DNA of 64,000 bases from Verrucomicrobiaceae bacterium (GTDB lineage: Bacteria > Verrucomicrobiota > Verrucomicrobiia > Verrucomicrobiales > Verrucomicrobiaceae): contig JAIXYN010000085.1 of the NCBI GenBank assembly GCA_027490195.1, positions 62,001 to 126,000 of the forward strand, read 5' to 3'. Positions within the stretch are counted from its first letter, which is position 1; every line of letters starts with the position of its first letter. Shown piece after piece: positions 49,244-58,072 of the stretch. Below the pieces are notes generated by a model. That model was not told where the DNA came from. It saw nothing but the letters and a program-made list of their open reading frames with translations, and made no database searches. The position numbers and the translations under genes are program-made.

Positions 49244-49846
49244 TCACCACAGGCTAGTCCGCAACCGCCCGGCTTCGAGGATGGCATCGAATCTCCGGGC
49301 ATCATCCTCACGAGCTCCGCTGACGAGCACGTAGCCATACTTGCGCCAATGCTCCATCTCTGCCGCCGCATTCTGCATGCGCAGTTCAAACGCAGCAGCA
49401 TCTTCGGTCGCACGGCCTGAGAGGCGGTTGCGCAACTCCTCCAGGCTGGGTGGCAGCACGAAAATCTCCAGCAGGCAGCGCTTCACCAGATCGTCCTCGC
49501 AAGCGCGCACCTGCATCGCTCCCTGGACGTCGATGTCCATGATCACATCCACCCCGCGTTTGAGATTCTCATACACGTAGCTTTTCAGCGTGCCGTAAAG
49601 CCGGCCATGCACGCGGGCGTATTCAAAAAGCTCCCCTCGCTCCACACGCGCCAGAAAATCCTCCTCGGTCAGGAAAAAGTAGTCTTTCCCGTCCACCTCG
49701 CCTGCTCTCGGTGCGCGCGTCGTGCAGGAGACGGAAAAAACTGCCTCGCCGCGGTCACACACTTTCCGCGCAAGTGTCGTCTTGCCGGTGCCCGAGGGTC
49801 CCGAAACGATGATCAACTGACCCAGGCGCTGTTTTGAGAATTCCAT
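49244..49846 (-). CDS. gmk: Guanylate kinase
   Basis: Met16 of the longer frame (49846, MEFSKQRLGQLIIVSGPSG) fits the family. The P-loop is GPSGTGKTT. The nucleotide-binding segments are TTRAPRAGEVDGKDYFFLTEEDF and FEYARVHGRLYGTLKSYV, and MDIDVQGAMQVR marks the base-binding region. It phosphorylates GMP to GDP. It lies on the minus strand, divergent from the Gfo/Idh/MocA gene that starts at 49934, and is tail-to-tail with the nitrilase. Confidence 0.95.
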   Translation of the reverse strand: MEFSKQRLGQLIIVSGPSGTGKTTLARKVCDRGEAVFSVSCTTRAPRAGEVDGKDYFFLTEEDFLARVERGELFEYARVHGRLYGTLKSYVYENLKRGVDVIMDIDVQGAMQVRACEDDLVKRCLLEIFVLPPSLEELRNRLSGRATEDAAAFELRMQNAAAEMEHWRKYGYVLVSGAREDDARRFDAILEAGRLRTSLW

Positions 49847-49933
49847 CCTGCCGAATACCCACGCCAACCCCGAGTGCAAGAGACTTGGCAAATCGACTGT
49901 AATGCTCCACCCTCAAATCCCACAACACCAACC

Positions 49934-51274
49934 ATGCAAAAAGCATCCTCACGCCGTCAGTTCGTCAAAGTTGCCGCCGCCTCGGTGGCAGCACCTTTCA
50001 TTCTCCCTTCACGCCTCTGGTCACAATCGGCCAATGGCAAGATCCGCATGGGCTTCATCGGCCTCGGCAAGCAGATGGGCGGCCTCATCAACAAATTCCT
50101 CCAGTATCCCGACATCGAGGTCGTCGCCGTCTGCGACGTGTACGACGTGCGCCGCGATCTTTACAAAAAGAAGGTCGATGACCACTACGCGAAAAACGGC
50201 GGCAGCGCCAAGCCCTGCGAGACCACTGGCGACTTCCGCAAGATCACCGAGCGCACCGATATCGACGCCGTGTGCATCGCCACACCGGACCATTGGCACG
50301 CCATCATCACCAACAGCGCCCTCAGCCACGGCAAGGACGTTTACTGTGAGAAGCCGCTCACGCACAACATCCACGAGGCTGTCTCCGTCGTCCAAACCGT
50401 CAAACAGCACAACCGCGTGCTTCAGACCGGCTCCATGCAGCGCTCCAGCAAGGAATTCCGCATCGCCTGCGAACTGGTGCGCAATGGAGTCATCGGCAAG
50501 ATCGAGCGCGTCACTATCAGCATTGGCGACCCTGCCAAGCCGAACGCCTACCCCGAAGAAGCGACGCCAGCAGGCCTCGACTGGGACATGTGGTGTGGCC
50601 CGGCTCCGCTCGTGCCCTTCAACCACGAGCTCTGCCCTGTCGGCGAAAGCACAACCTTCCCCAACTGGCGCAAGACCCGCGAATTCGGCGGCGGCATGAT
50701 CACCGACTGGGGCGCGCATCACATCGACATCGCCCAGTGGGGCCTTGGCATGGATGAAAACGGTCCGGTTGAGGTCAAAGCGCCCGCCGATTACCAAAAC
50801 GCCAAGCGCGGTGCGCAGCTCATCTACGCCAGCGGTACGGTGCTCTCTCACGCAGAAGGCAGCCACGGCTGCACCTTCCACGGCACCGAGGGCGAGGTGA
50901 ACGTGGGACGCGGCAAATTTGCCCTCAGCCTCGGCGGCAAAGAAGTCCACGCCTTCCACGGCAAAGATAAATCCGCAGGCACTTCCGTGGATCGCGAAGT
51001 CGCCCTCGCCGAACGTGACTTCCTCAAGGACAAGAAGGTCTCACTCTACGAGAGCAAGGATCAGATCGCCGACTTCGTCGCCTGCATGAAGAGCCGCAAG
51101 CAGCCCATCTGCCACGCCGGGGTCGGAGCCAGCAGCGCCATCGCCTGCCACCTCATGAACTTTGGCTACTGGTACGGTGCCAACATCAAGTGGAATCCCA
51201 CCGAGCACACCTTCGTGAGCGGTGGCGATCCCAAGTGGCTCACCCGCGAGTATCGCGGCGACTGGAAGGTCTAA
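49934..51274 (+). CDS. Gfo/Idh/MocA-family oxidoreductase, Tat-exported
   Basis: ATG 49934 (MQKASSRRQFVKVAAASVAAPFIL) gives a Tat motif SRRQFVK and hydrophobic core, so the enzyme is exported. The Rossmann start is IRMGFIGLGKQMGG, and the family Lys lies in VYCEKPLTHNIHEAV. The C-terminal part has GGMITDWGAHHIDIAQWGLG. These proteins use NAD(P) to oxidise or reduce sugars or sugar lactones. The substrate is unknown. It is followed by a terminator. Confidence 0.92.
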   Translation: MQKASSRRQFVKVAAASVAAPFILPSRLWSQSANGKIRMGFIGLGKQMGGLINKFLQYPDIEVVAVCDVYDVRRDLYKKKVDDHYAKNGGSAKPCETTGDFRKITERTDIDAVCIATPDHWHAIITNSALSHGKDVYCEKPLTHNIHEAVSVVQTVKQHNRVLQTGSMQRSSKEFRIACELVRNGVIGKIERVTISIGDPAKPNAYPEEATPAGLDWDMWCGPAPLVPFNHELCPVGESTTFPNWRKTREFGGGMITDWGAHHIDIAQWGLGMDENGPVEVKAPADYQNAKRGAQLIYASGTVLSHAEGSHGCTFHGTEGEVNVGRGKFALSLGGKEVHAFHGKDKSAGTSVDREVALAERDFLKDKKVSLYESKDQIADFVACMKSRKQPICHAGVGASSAIACHLMNFGYWYGANIKWNPTEHTFVSGGDPKWLTREYRGDWKV

Positions 51275-51300
51275 AAATCAGCCCGTCAGCAGTTCCAAGG

Positions 51301-51326
51301 CGGCCTCGAAAGAGGCCGTCTTTTTT
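51301..51326 (+). terminator. Terminator after Gfo/Idh/MocA gene
   Basis: CGGCCTC-GAAA-GAGGCCG forms a 7-bp perfect stem followed by TCTTTTTT. It lies 26 bp past the gene and borders the end of the convergent membrane-fusion gene (51325), so it may serve both. Confidence 0.9.
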
Positions 51327-52599
51327 ATTTCACCTCCGCACGCTTCACCACACTTGTGCCATCGCGCACCGTGTCCGGCGGGTGCATCAGCACTTCGTCC
51401 CCCTTCTTGAGGCCTGCCAACACTTGAGTGTACTTACCGTCGGTGCGTCCAGCCTTGACCACCACCGCCTTGGCGCTGCCAGCATCAAAAACAAATGTCT
51501 TCCACTCGCTGCCTTCGCGAAACAATGCCCCGGCTGGCACCAGCAGCGTGTCATCGCTGTGCCATACCGCCACGCGGACCTCCACGCGGTAACGGTCTCC
51601 CAGCGCCTTCAATGCAGGTGTCTGTTCGGTGAAATCACTCAGGACCAGCACGCGCTGCTCTTCAACCCCCAGTGCGGATACTTTGGTGAAGGCTGCTGGC
51701 TCCACGCGGCGCACACTGGCTTTCACTGGCACTTCGCCACCCCACTGCTCCACGGTGACCAAGGCACCGGGCTTGATCGTCACCGCATCGCGCGAGAGAA
51801 TTTCTGCCTCGATCTCCAAATCCATGGGATCACCGATTTCTAAAATCGGCGCACCTGGTGCCACAATCGTCGCGCTCTCCTGCTGCACCCGCAGCACGAC
51901 TCCGTTGACCGGAGCACGCACTTCGATGAATGCACCGCCAGCGCTCGGTTTGTCAATCTGCTGCAGTGCCGCCTTGGCCTGCACAAGTTCAAAATCGGCC
52001 ACCTGGAGGGCAAACTCCGCCGAACGAAGTTCTCGCGATTTCATTTCGGCCTCACGCTCAAAAGTATCGCGGTCAGTGTCGCTGACGGTCCCCTTGTCCG
52101 TGTTGTTCTTGATGCGGTCCCAGTTCGCCTGGGCATATTTCAGACCTGTGCGTGACATTTCGATGTCTTCGTTGGCCCGGCTGCGGGTGGCAGTCGCCGC
52201 ATCGACACGTGCCTGAGCCTGTGAGCGAGCACGGGCGTCAAGCAACGGCGAGAGCGTCGGCTCAATACGTGTGAGCACGGTTTCCCCAGCCTTCACCGCA
52301 TCTCCCGCCTTCAAATTCACGCGCTGCATGCTGCCCGCTACCGGCGCGGCGACGATGTGACGGTTGCGGATGCGCGTCTTGCCCTCCTCGGACACATAAA
52401 CCGTCAGCGGCCCTTGCTGAACCAGTCCGGTCTCGACCTCGACTGCCCGTGGCTGCAAGGCATAAACCATCACCAGAACCAGAGCGCCGACCAAGGACCA
52501 GAACACCACTTTGCGCGCCAGACTGCGGCGTGTGATCGGAACTTTCGTTTCCCAAGGTGGAACGGCGGCTTGCGGTGTTTCAGTTGGAGCGTCTGGCAT
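51325..52599 (-). CDS. HlyD/MacA-type periplasmic adaptor (membrane fusion protein)
   Basis: Met4 of the frame (52599) is the natural ATG. The protein has an N-terminal anchor (VVFWSLVGALVLVMVYAL) and the lipoyl/barrel halves IVAAPVAGSMQRVNLKAGDAVKAG and IEVRAPVNGVVLRVQQESA, on either side of a coiled coil (ARARSQAQARVDAATATRSRA...). Beta-barrel segments complete it (GALVTVEQWGGEVPVKASVRRVEP). These adaptors couple inner-membrane pumps to the outer membrane. No transporter or outer-membrane partner is adjacent in the window, so the complex is assembled from elsewhere. Confidence 0.88.
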   Translation of the reverse strand: MPDAPTETPQAAVPPWETKVPITRRSLARKVVFWSLVGALVLVMVYALQPRAVEVETGLVQQGPLTVYVSEEGKTRIRNRHIVAAPVAGSMQRVNLKAGDAVKAGETVLTRIEPTLSPLLDARARSQAQARVDAATATRSRANEDIEMSRTGLKYAQANWDRIKNNTDKGTVSDTDRDTFEREAEMKSRELRSAEFALQVADFELVQAKAALQQIDKPSAGGAFIEVRAPVNGVVLRVQQESATIVAPGAPILEIGDPMDLEIEAEILSRDAVTIKPGALVTVEQWGGEVPVKASVRRVEPAAFTKVSALGVEEQRVLVLSDFTEQTPALKALGDRYRVEVRVAVWHSDDTLLVPAGALFREGSEWKTFVFDAGSAKAVVVKAGRTDGKYTQVLAGLKKGDEVLMHPPDTVRDGTSVVKRAEVK

Positions 52600-52737
52600 G
52601 GAGTGCACCCACTATGCGCGAAGTTCGTGCGGCGGCAGGTGATTTTTGCTTGTTGCTTTCACCGATCTCTGTTCACAATTTGTCGTTCGCGGCCAGAACT
52701 GCGAACAGAAAACCATCCAACCGAGAACTTCACTCTT

Positions 52738-53541
52738 ATGCCCCACGTCGAAACCAACGGAATCAAGATGTTTTACCAAGAACGCGGCAGCGGCGAACCG
52801 CTTGTCTGCATCATGGGAGTCACCGCCCCTGGAGGCGTTTGGGACGCGCATGCCCAAGCCTGGGAAAAGCACTTCCGCTGCATCCTCGGGGACAATCGCG
52901 GCGTGGGAGAAACTGACAAGCCAGCCGGCCCCTACACCACCGCCATGATGGCTGACGACTACGCCGGCCTCATGGACAAGCTCGGCATCAAGCAGGCCCG
53001 CGTCGTCGGCTGCTCGCTGGGCTCCGTCATCGCCCAGCAGCTCGCTTTGCGTCATCCCGAAAAGGTGAAAAGCATGATCCTCATGTGCACCTGGGCCCGG
53101 CAGGACCGTTTCGGTCTCTACACTTGGCAGCATCTCATGAAGGCCAAGGCGAACATGCGGCCAGAGGACTTCATGCAGTGGATTCAGATGCTCATCTTCA
53201 CCAAGCCCTGGTTCGACAACGACGACTGCTGGAACAACATGCAGCAAGGCCTCAAAGACGCCGCCACCAATGCTGCGCCACAGCCCGTGCACGCCACCGA
53301 GGCGCAAAGTGCCGCCGCGATGACGCACAACACCCTCAACGAACTCAAAAACGTGAAATGCCCCACGCTCGTCATCGGCGGCAAGGACGACACCTTCACC
53401 CCCCAGTGGATGGGCAAGGAAGTCGCAGCCGCCATCCCTGGTGCCGATCTACACCTTTACGACAACGCCGGCCATGCCTTCCACTGGGAATGCCTCAGTG
53501 ATTTCAACCCGCGCTCGACCGAGTGGTTGTTGAAGCATTGA
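52738..53541 (+). CDS. Alpha/beta hydrolase
   Basis: The protein has 267 residues. The nucleophile elbow is GCSLGS, with the oxyanion segment MGVTAPGGVW. The late Asp is in GGKDDTFTPQ, and the His in DNAGHAFHWE. All catalytic elements are present. Candidate activities are esterase, lactonase or haloalkane-type; the sequence alone does not tell. It starts 139 bp from the divergent membrane-fusion gene. Confidence 0.88.
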   Translation: MPHVETNGIKMFYQERGSGEPLVCIMGVTAPGGVWDAHAQAWEKHFRCILGDNRGVGETDKPAGPYTTAMMADDYAGLMDKLGIKQARVVGCSLGSVIAQQLALRHPEKVKSMILMCTWARQDRFGLYTWQHLMKAKANMRPEDFMQWIQMLIFTKPWFDNDDCWNNMQQGLKDAATNAAPQPVHATEAQSAAAMTHNTLNELKNVKCPTLVIGGKDDTFTPQWMGKEVAAAIPGADLHLYDNAGHAFHWECLSDFNPRSTEWLLKH

Positions 53542-53571
53542 TCCAGACAAGCGCTCAGGCATAACACGAAG

Positions 53572-53601
53572 CAGGCACGCGATTTTCTGATTGCGTGCCT
53601 G
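53572..53601. terminator. Bidirectional hairpin between convergent genes
   Basis: CAGGCACGC and GCGTGCCTG form a perfect 9-bp stem with a 12-nt loop, between the alpha/beta hydrolase (ends 53541) and the histidine kinase (ends 53646). A short T-rich stretch TATTTTG follows on the plus side. It could terminate both. Confidence 0.75.
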
Positions 53602-53645
53602 TATTTTGTACCGGCTTCACCCTGTTCATCCTACGTGCATGCGCA

Positions 53646-56600
53646 TCACCGCTTCTTCTTGCTTGGCTCGTAGGGAAAGCGGCAGGTCACGACGACTCCA
53701 CGCCGGGGTTTGGCTTTGATCGTCAGTCGCGCTCCAATGAGGTTGGCTCGGTAATCCATCACCCTCACGCCGATGCCGCTTTGCTGCCCGCCTTTGGTTT
53801 TTTTCAAACCAGCTCCATCGTCTTCGATTCGAAGCTCACATTCGGTCGGGCTCACCTGCTGCAGGGACAGCTTCACTTTCGAGGGCTTGCCGTGACGCAG
53901 TGCATTGTTGACCGCCTCCTGCGCGATGCGGAAAAGATGCGCCTCAACATCGTTGTTTTGAATCGCAATGCCGGCATCCACTTCGCAAAAACATGGCGTG
54001 CGGAAGTTGGTGCGCACGGTTTCTGCCAGCAGTTGCAGTGCACCTACGAGACCGCGGTACTTCACGCTGGTGGGCGAGAGACCATGGGACATGCGGCGCA
54101 CCTCCGAGACGGACTGGCGCAGCAGTTCATGAATGCGCTGCGCCTGTTGCCGGGACTCGCCCTGCAGATCTGCCTCCAACGCCTCCAGCAGTGAGACAAT
54201 GCCCGTCATGGTCTGCCCCACGCCATCGTGCAGGTCATGCCCTACCCGCGCCTGCTCCTGCTCCACCACGCGCAAAACCTCCTGCTGCAAACGATTGCGT
54301 TCCGTCATGTCCGTTCCCGTGACCACGATGCGATCCAGGCTGCCATCCGGTTTGCAGGTGGCGGTGCTGCGCAGTTCAACACTTCGCCACTCCCCGTCCT
54401 TCGTGCGCAGTCGTGAGTCGCTGGGCGGATTTTTCTCTCCTCGCAGCAAACGCGCAAAGCGCTCCTTGGAGCGCGCAGTCTCTGCGGCATCCATGAGGCC
54501 GATTTCCCAGGGTGTTTTGCCGATCACTTGTTTTTTGGTGTACCCCATGGCGTCGATGAAAGCCGCATTGGCATGCACGAAACGTCCTGCCAAATCTAGC
54601 CCGACTATGAACGCGGAGGTGTGGGTCACGAGCGCTTGATTATAGGCCAGTTCAAGACGGTAGTTGAGTTCCGCCTGCTTGCGCTCCGTAATGTCCCTCA
54701 CCACTGCAATGTGACGGAGCGGTGGTTCGCCGGGCCGCCACATTGGCGAAACGGTCTGATTGATCCAGGTCAGATCCCCGTTCGGAGCCACGCTGCGTTT
54801 CTCCATATGAAAGCTGGAGATTCTTCCTGCCTTTAGCTCCTCCATCTGATTCAAATCAGCCTGCAGATCATCCTGACAGGTGACGTCCATGAAAGTCATC
54901 TGCAGCATTTCCTCACGGCTGCGCCGGTTGATCTCGCACATGCGCTGATTCACACTGAGATAGCGGCCGGATGATGTGTCGATCACCGCCACCCCCACCG
55001 CTGCCTGTTCGAAGATAGCGCGGAAGCGCTGCTCACTTTCCTGAAGTTCCTGCTCCACCCTTTTACGCTCTGTGATGTCTTCAACCACAGCGACATGGCG
55101 TAAAGGCGGCTCACCGGGAAGCCACATCGGAGAAACCGTCAGGTTCACCCATTTGACGGTGCCGTCTGGCAGCAAGTTGCGTTTCTCCAGATTGTAACTG
55201 CGGATCTTTCCTGACTTCAATTCTTCCATGCGCTCCAGGGACTTCGGCAGATCCTCTGGCCAGGTAGTCTCCATCCAGGTCATTCGCAGCATCTCATCGC
55301 GAGTACGATGATTGATTTCGCAAATACGCTGGTTCACGTTGAGAAAACGTCCCGTCGCCGTTTCCATCTCAGCCACACCAACGGCAGCCTGCTCAAACAC
55401 CGCACGAAACCGCTGCTCGCTCTCCTGCAAAGCACTCTCCGTCTGCTTGCGGTCTGAAATATCCGAGATGGTGCCGGTCATGCGCACTGCCTCTCCCTGC
55501 TCATTCCAATCGGCTTCACCACGGGTGAGGAACCAGCGATACTCGCCGTTCTTGGTACACAACCGCAGTTCCACCTGATAGGGCACTCGATTCTCGAAAT
55601 GCGCCTTGCGGGCGGCTTGCACTATTGGCCAGTCATCCGGATGCAGCCGGGACATAAATGACTCCTGATTCTTGCCCAGATGATCGGTCCCGGCAAAACC
55701 CAGCATCATCTTCCAGCGAGGCGACAGATAGGTTTCGCCTGTTAAAAGATTCCACACCCACAAACCATCCGTCGTGGCACGCATGGCGCGCGCATAACGC
55801 TCCTCGCTGACCTGCAGCGCGTGCCTGCGTTCTTCGCGTTCAATGGCCAGTGCGGCTAGACGTGCGGCTGCGGTGATTGCCTGCAACTCCATTTGGTCAG
55901 GCGTGTGAATTTCCCGACGATAGCAGGCGAAAGCCCCCAGCACATCCCCGGTGCCGCTCACCACCGGCTCCGACCAGCAGGCACGCAATCTGGCTTTCTC
56001 CGCGAGTTTATGAAAGGGCTCCAACCGCGGGTCCGCATGCACATCCGCACAAATCACTCTTCGGCCGGTGAAAGTGGCCAAACCACAAATGCCGCTGTTT
56101 GAAGAGATGGGTGTCCCATCCAGCGCCTTTCTCACATATTCGGGAAGACTGGGAGCGGCCTGCAAACGCAGCCGCGTGCCGGTTTCATCAGCCAGCATCA
56201 CACTGCAGCGCATGCCTGGATGGCCCGCCTCCACGCTTCGTACAATGGCCTCTAAAATTGCGGCGCAAGGAGCACCCTCCACGATCAATTGTAGATTTTG
56301 CGCCTCGCGCTCTTCGGCCGCTTTGCGCCTGGATATGTCCTCCAGAGTGCCCGTCATGCGGAGGGCGCGGTTCTGCTCGTCACGGCGAATGACTTTGCCG
56401 CGACCCATCACCCATTTCCATGAGCCATCTTTGCATTTCATGCGGAACTCCCGTTCAAAGCCGTCGGCCCGCCGCATCAGATGATCATTCACGGCCAGTT
56501 CGGTTTCCGGCAGATCATCGGGATGTACCAATTTCTGCCAGCCAAGCTCCGAACCTTCGATTGGCTCACCTGCACCATAGCCGAGCATCATCTTGAACTG

Positions 56601-57125
56601 GCTGGAGCGAAAGATGGTATTGCGCGTAATGTCCCAGTCCCACACTCCAAAACCTGAGCTCTCAAGAGCGAACTTCCAGCGTTGTTCACCCTCATGCAGG
56701 CGCTGCTCCGCCATCACACGCTCCGTGATGTCACGTCCGACGGACTGCATCTCCGACAACTCTCCATAAGCATTAAAGAAGCCGCGAGTGACGAACTGCA
56801 TGCAGCGCACCTTCCCTCTGCCGTCGTGCACCCGGTTCTCGATCACAACCACGGGATTTTTCGGTGTGAGCATCCGCAGCCCAGACTCGACTAATGACAT
56901 GTCCTCCTCCACCACTAAAGGACGCCACGGCAGACCGATTAGCTCCTCACGCGACTTGCCGAAGAAGCGGCAAAAAACCTCATTCACATAGGTGAAGGTG
57001 CCATCTGGAAGAAAACGACAGATCGTCTCCGTCAGATCCTCCACCACCGTACGGTAGGGATCTGATGGCAACAGCGCCTGCGATGAAGCAGGCGGCGCAG
57101 TAGTTCGTGTATTGCGTGTCTTCAT
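53646..57125 (-). CDS. Large multi-PAS NarL-type sensor histidine kinase
   Basis: The protein is 1159 residues with no signal or membrane helix, so it is cytoplasmic. In order: PAS near 25-140, PAS 145-265, GAF 270-420 (MRCSVMLADETGTRLRLQAAPSL), PAS 425-545, then two near-identical PAS units at about 560-685 and 690-810, a sixth PAS at about 820-940, HisKA_3 with H963 in GHDLHDGVGQ, and a HATPase_c with EAVNNALRHG and IEDDGAGL, ending near 1159. The HDLHDG motif marks the NarX/DesK class. No response regulator is adjacent, so it is an orphan kinase. Confidence 0.93.
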   Translation of the reverse strand: MKTRNTRTTAPPASSQALLPSDPYRTVVEDLTETICRFLPDGTFTYVNEVFCRFFGKSREELIGLPWRPLVVEEDMSLVESGLRMLTPKNPVVVIENRVHDGRGKVRCMQFVTRGFFNAYGELSEMQSVGRDITERVMAEQRLHEGEQRWKFALESSGFGVWDWDITRNTIFRSSQFKMMLGYGAGEPIEGSELGWQKLVHPDDLPETELAVNDHLMRRADGFEREFRMKCKDGSWKWVMGRGKVIRRDEQNRALRMTGTLEDISRRKAAEEREAQNLQLIVEGAPCAAILEAIVRSVEAGHPGMRCSVMLADETGTRLRLQAAPSLPEYVRKALDGTPISSNSGICGLATFTGRRVICADVHADPRLEPFHKLAEKARLRACWSEPVVSGTGDVLGAFACYRREIHTPDQMELQAITAAARLAALAIEREERRHALQVSEERYARAMRATTDGLWVWNLLTGETYLSPRWKMMLGFAGTDHLGKNQESFMSRLHPDDWPIVQAARKAHFENRVPYQVELRLCTKNGEYRWFLTRGEADWNEQGEAVRMTGTISDISDRKQTESALQESEQRFRAVFEQAAVGVAEMETATGRFLNVNQRICEINHRTRDEMLRMTWMETTWPEDLPKSLERMEELKSGKIRSYNLEKRNLLPDGTVKWVNLTVSPMWLPGEPPLRHVAVVEDITERKRVEQELQESEQRFRAIFEQAAVGVAVIDTSSGRYLSVNQRMCEINRRSREEMLQMTFMDVTCQDDLQADLNQMEELKAGRISSFHMEKRSVAPNGDLTWINQTVSPMWRPGEPPLRHIAVVRDITERKQAELNYRLELAYNQALVTHTSAFIVGLDLAGRFVHANAAFIDAMGYTKKQVIGKTPWEIGLMDAAETARSKERFARLLRGEKNPPSDSRLRTKDGEWRSVELRSTATCKPDGSLDRIVVTGTDMTERNRLQQEVLRVVEQEQARVGHDLHDGVGQTMTGIVSLLEALEADLQGESRQQAQRIHELLRQSVSEVRRMSHGLSPTSVKYRGLVGALQLLAETVRTNFRTPCFCEVDAGIAIQNNDVEAHLFRIAQEAVNNALRHGKPSKVKLSLQQVSPTECELRIEDDGAGLKKTKGGQQSGIGVRVMDYRANLIGARLTIKAKPRRGVVVTCRFPYEPSKKKR

Positions 57126-57183
57126 GCAGGCACAATGTCACCATAGCCCAGCGGTGAGCACAAGCCACCGCAGAGATACCGCA

Positions 57184-58050
57184 TCAAGGAATGAATCCCA
57201 TCGACTTCATCCACTCCGCCACGCGGTTTGGCCAGTCGTTCACCGGCCCGCCGCTTTTGCGCATGCCAAAACCGTGGCCTCCTTTAGCGTAGATGTGCAG
57301 TTCGCAGGGAATGTTGAGCTTTTTGTATTCAAGATAAAGCAGGGCGCTCGCGCTGGCCGGCCATGAATCGTCATTGGCGTGAATGAAGCACATCGGCGGT
57401 GATTTGGCGGTGACTTCATAACCAGGCAGCAAATGCGAGATGTCTTCCTTGCTAACGAGGTATGCCGGGTAAACCGGAATGGCAAAATTCGGTGTCGCGT
57501 CCTCGACATCAAACGCAGGATCAGACGTGTATGTCCGAGTATTTGCATGCAGCGCCGTCATCACGGTCAGATGCCCACCGGCGGAGAAGCCAAGGATGCC
57601 GATGCGATCAGGCTTGAGGCCCCACTCTTCGGCGTGGTGGCGAATGATGCCCATCGCGCGCTGTGCATCCTGCAAAGCTTCGCGGCCTGGGTCCTTGGGA
57701 TCACGCTTCGGCACACGGTATTTGAGCAGGATGCCGGTGACACCATGCTGTTTGAGAAATTCACACACCTGCGAGCCTTCGTGCTCATAGGCGAGAATTC
57801 CGTAGCCACCGCCAGGGCACACCATCACCGCCGTGCCGTTCGGCTTTTCGGGCTTGAAGACCGTGATCATCGGATCGGTCACATTTGTGATGCGCTGCAC
57901 ATCATCCGCCGATTTTTTCGGCACCTCTTTCTCTGCCTCGATCTTCACCCCAGGCTGTTCCGGTGCGCCTCCAGGCCATAGTTTCACAACGAGCGGTTCA
58001 GCGGCAAAAAGGGAGGAGGAGACAAACAGAAAGGCGGGAATGAGCTTCAT
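57184..58050 (-). CDS. Secreted alpha/beta hydrolase (xylan-esterase-like)
   Basis: Met12 (58050, MKLIPAFLFVSSSLFAAE) gives a signal peptide. The body has VKLWPGGAPE, VMVCPGGGYGILAYEHEG, nucleophile GFSAGGH, late Asp in NDDSWPAS and His in GGHGFGM. This is the family of carbohydrate-esterase-like (acetyl xylan esterase or BD-FAE type) hydrolases common in Verrucomicrobiota. The alternative upstream start would overlap the ATP-grasp-like gene by 11 bp. Substrate is not identified. Confidence 0.9.
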   Translation of the reverse strand: MKLIPAFLFVSSSLFAAEPLVVKLWPGGAPEQPGVKIEAEKEVPKKSADDVQRITNVTDPMITVFKPEKPNGTAVMVCPGGGYGILAYEHEGSQVCEFLKQHGVTGILLKYRVPKRDPKDPGREALQDAQRAMGIIRHHAEEWGLKPDRIGILGFSAGGHLTVMTALHANTRTYTSDPAFDVEDATPNFAIPVYPAYLVSKEDISHLLPGYEVTAKSPPMCFIHANDDSWPASASALLYLEYKKLNIPCELHIYAKGGHGFGMRKSGGPVNDWPNRVAEWMKSMGFIP

Positions 58051-58072
58051 GGTGCCGTTATTGGAGCGGAAA

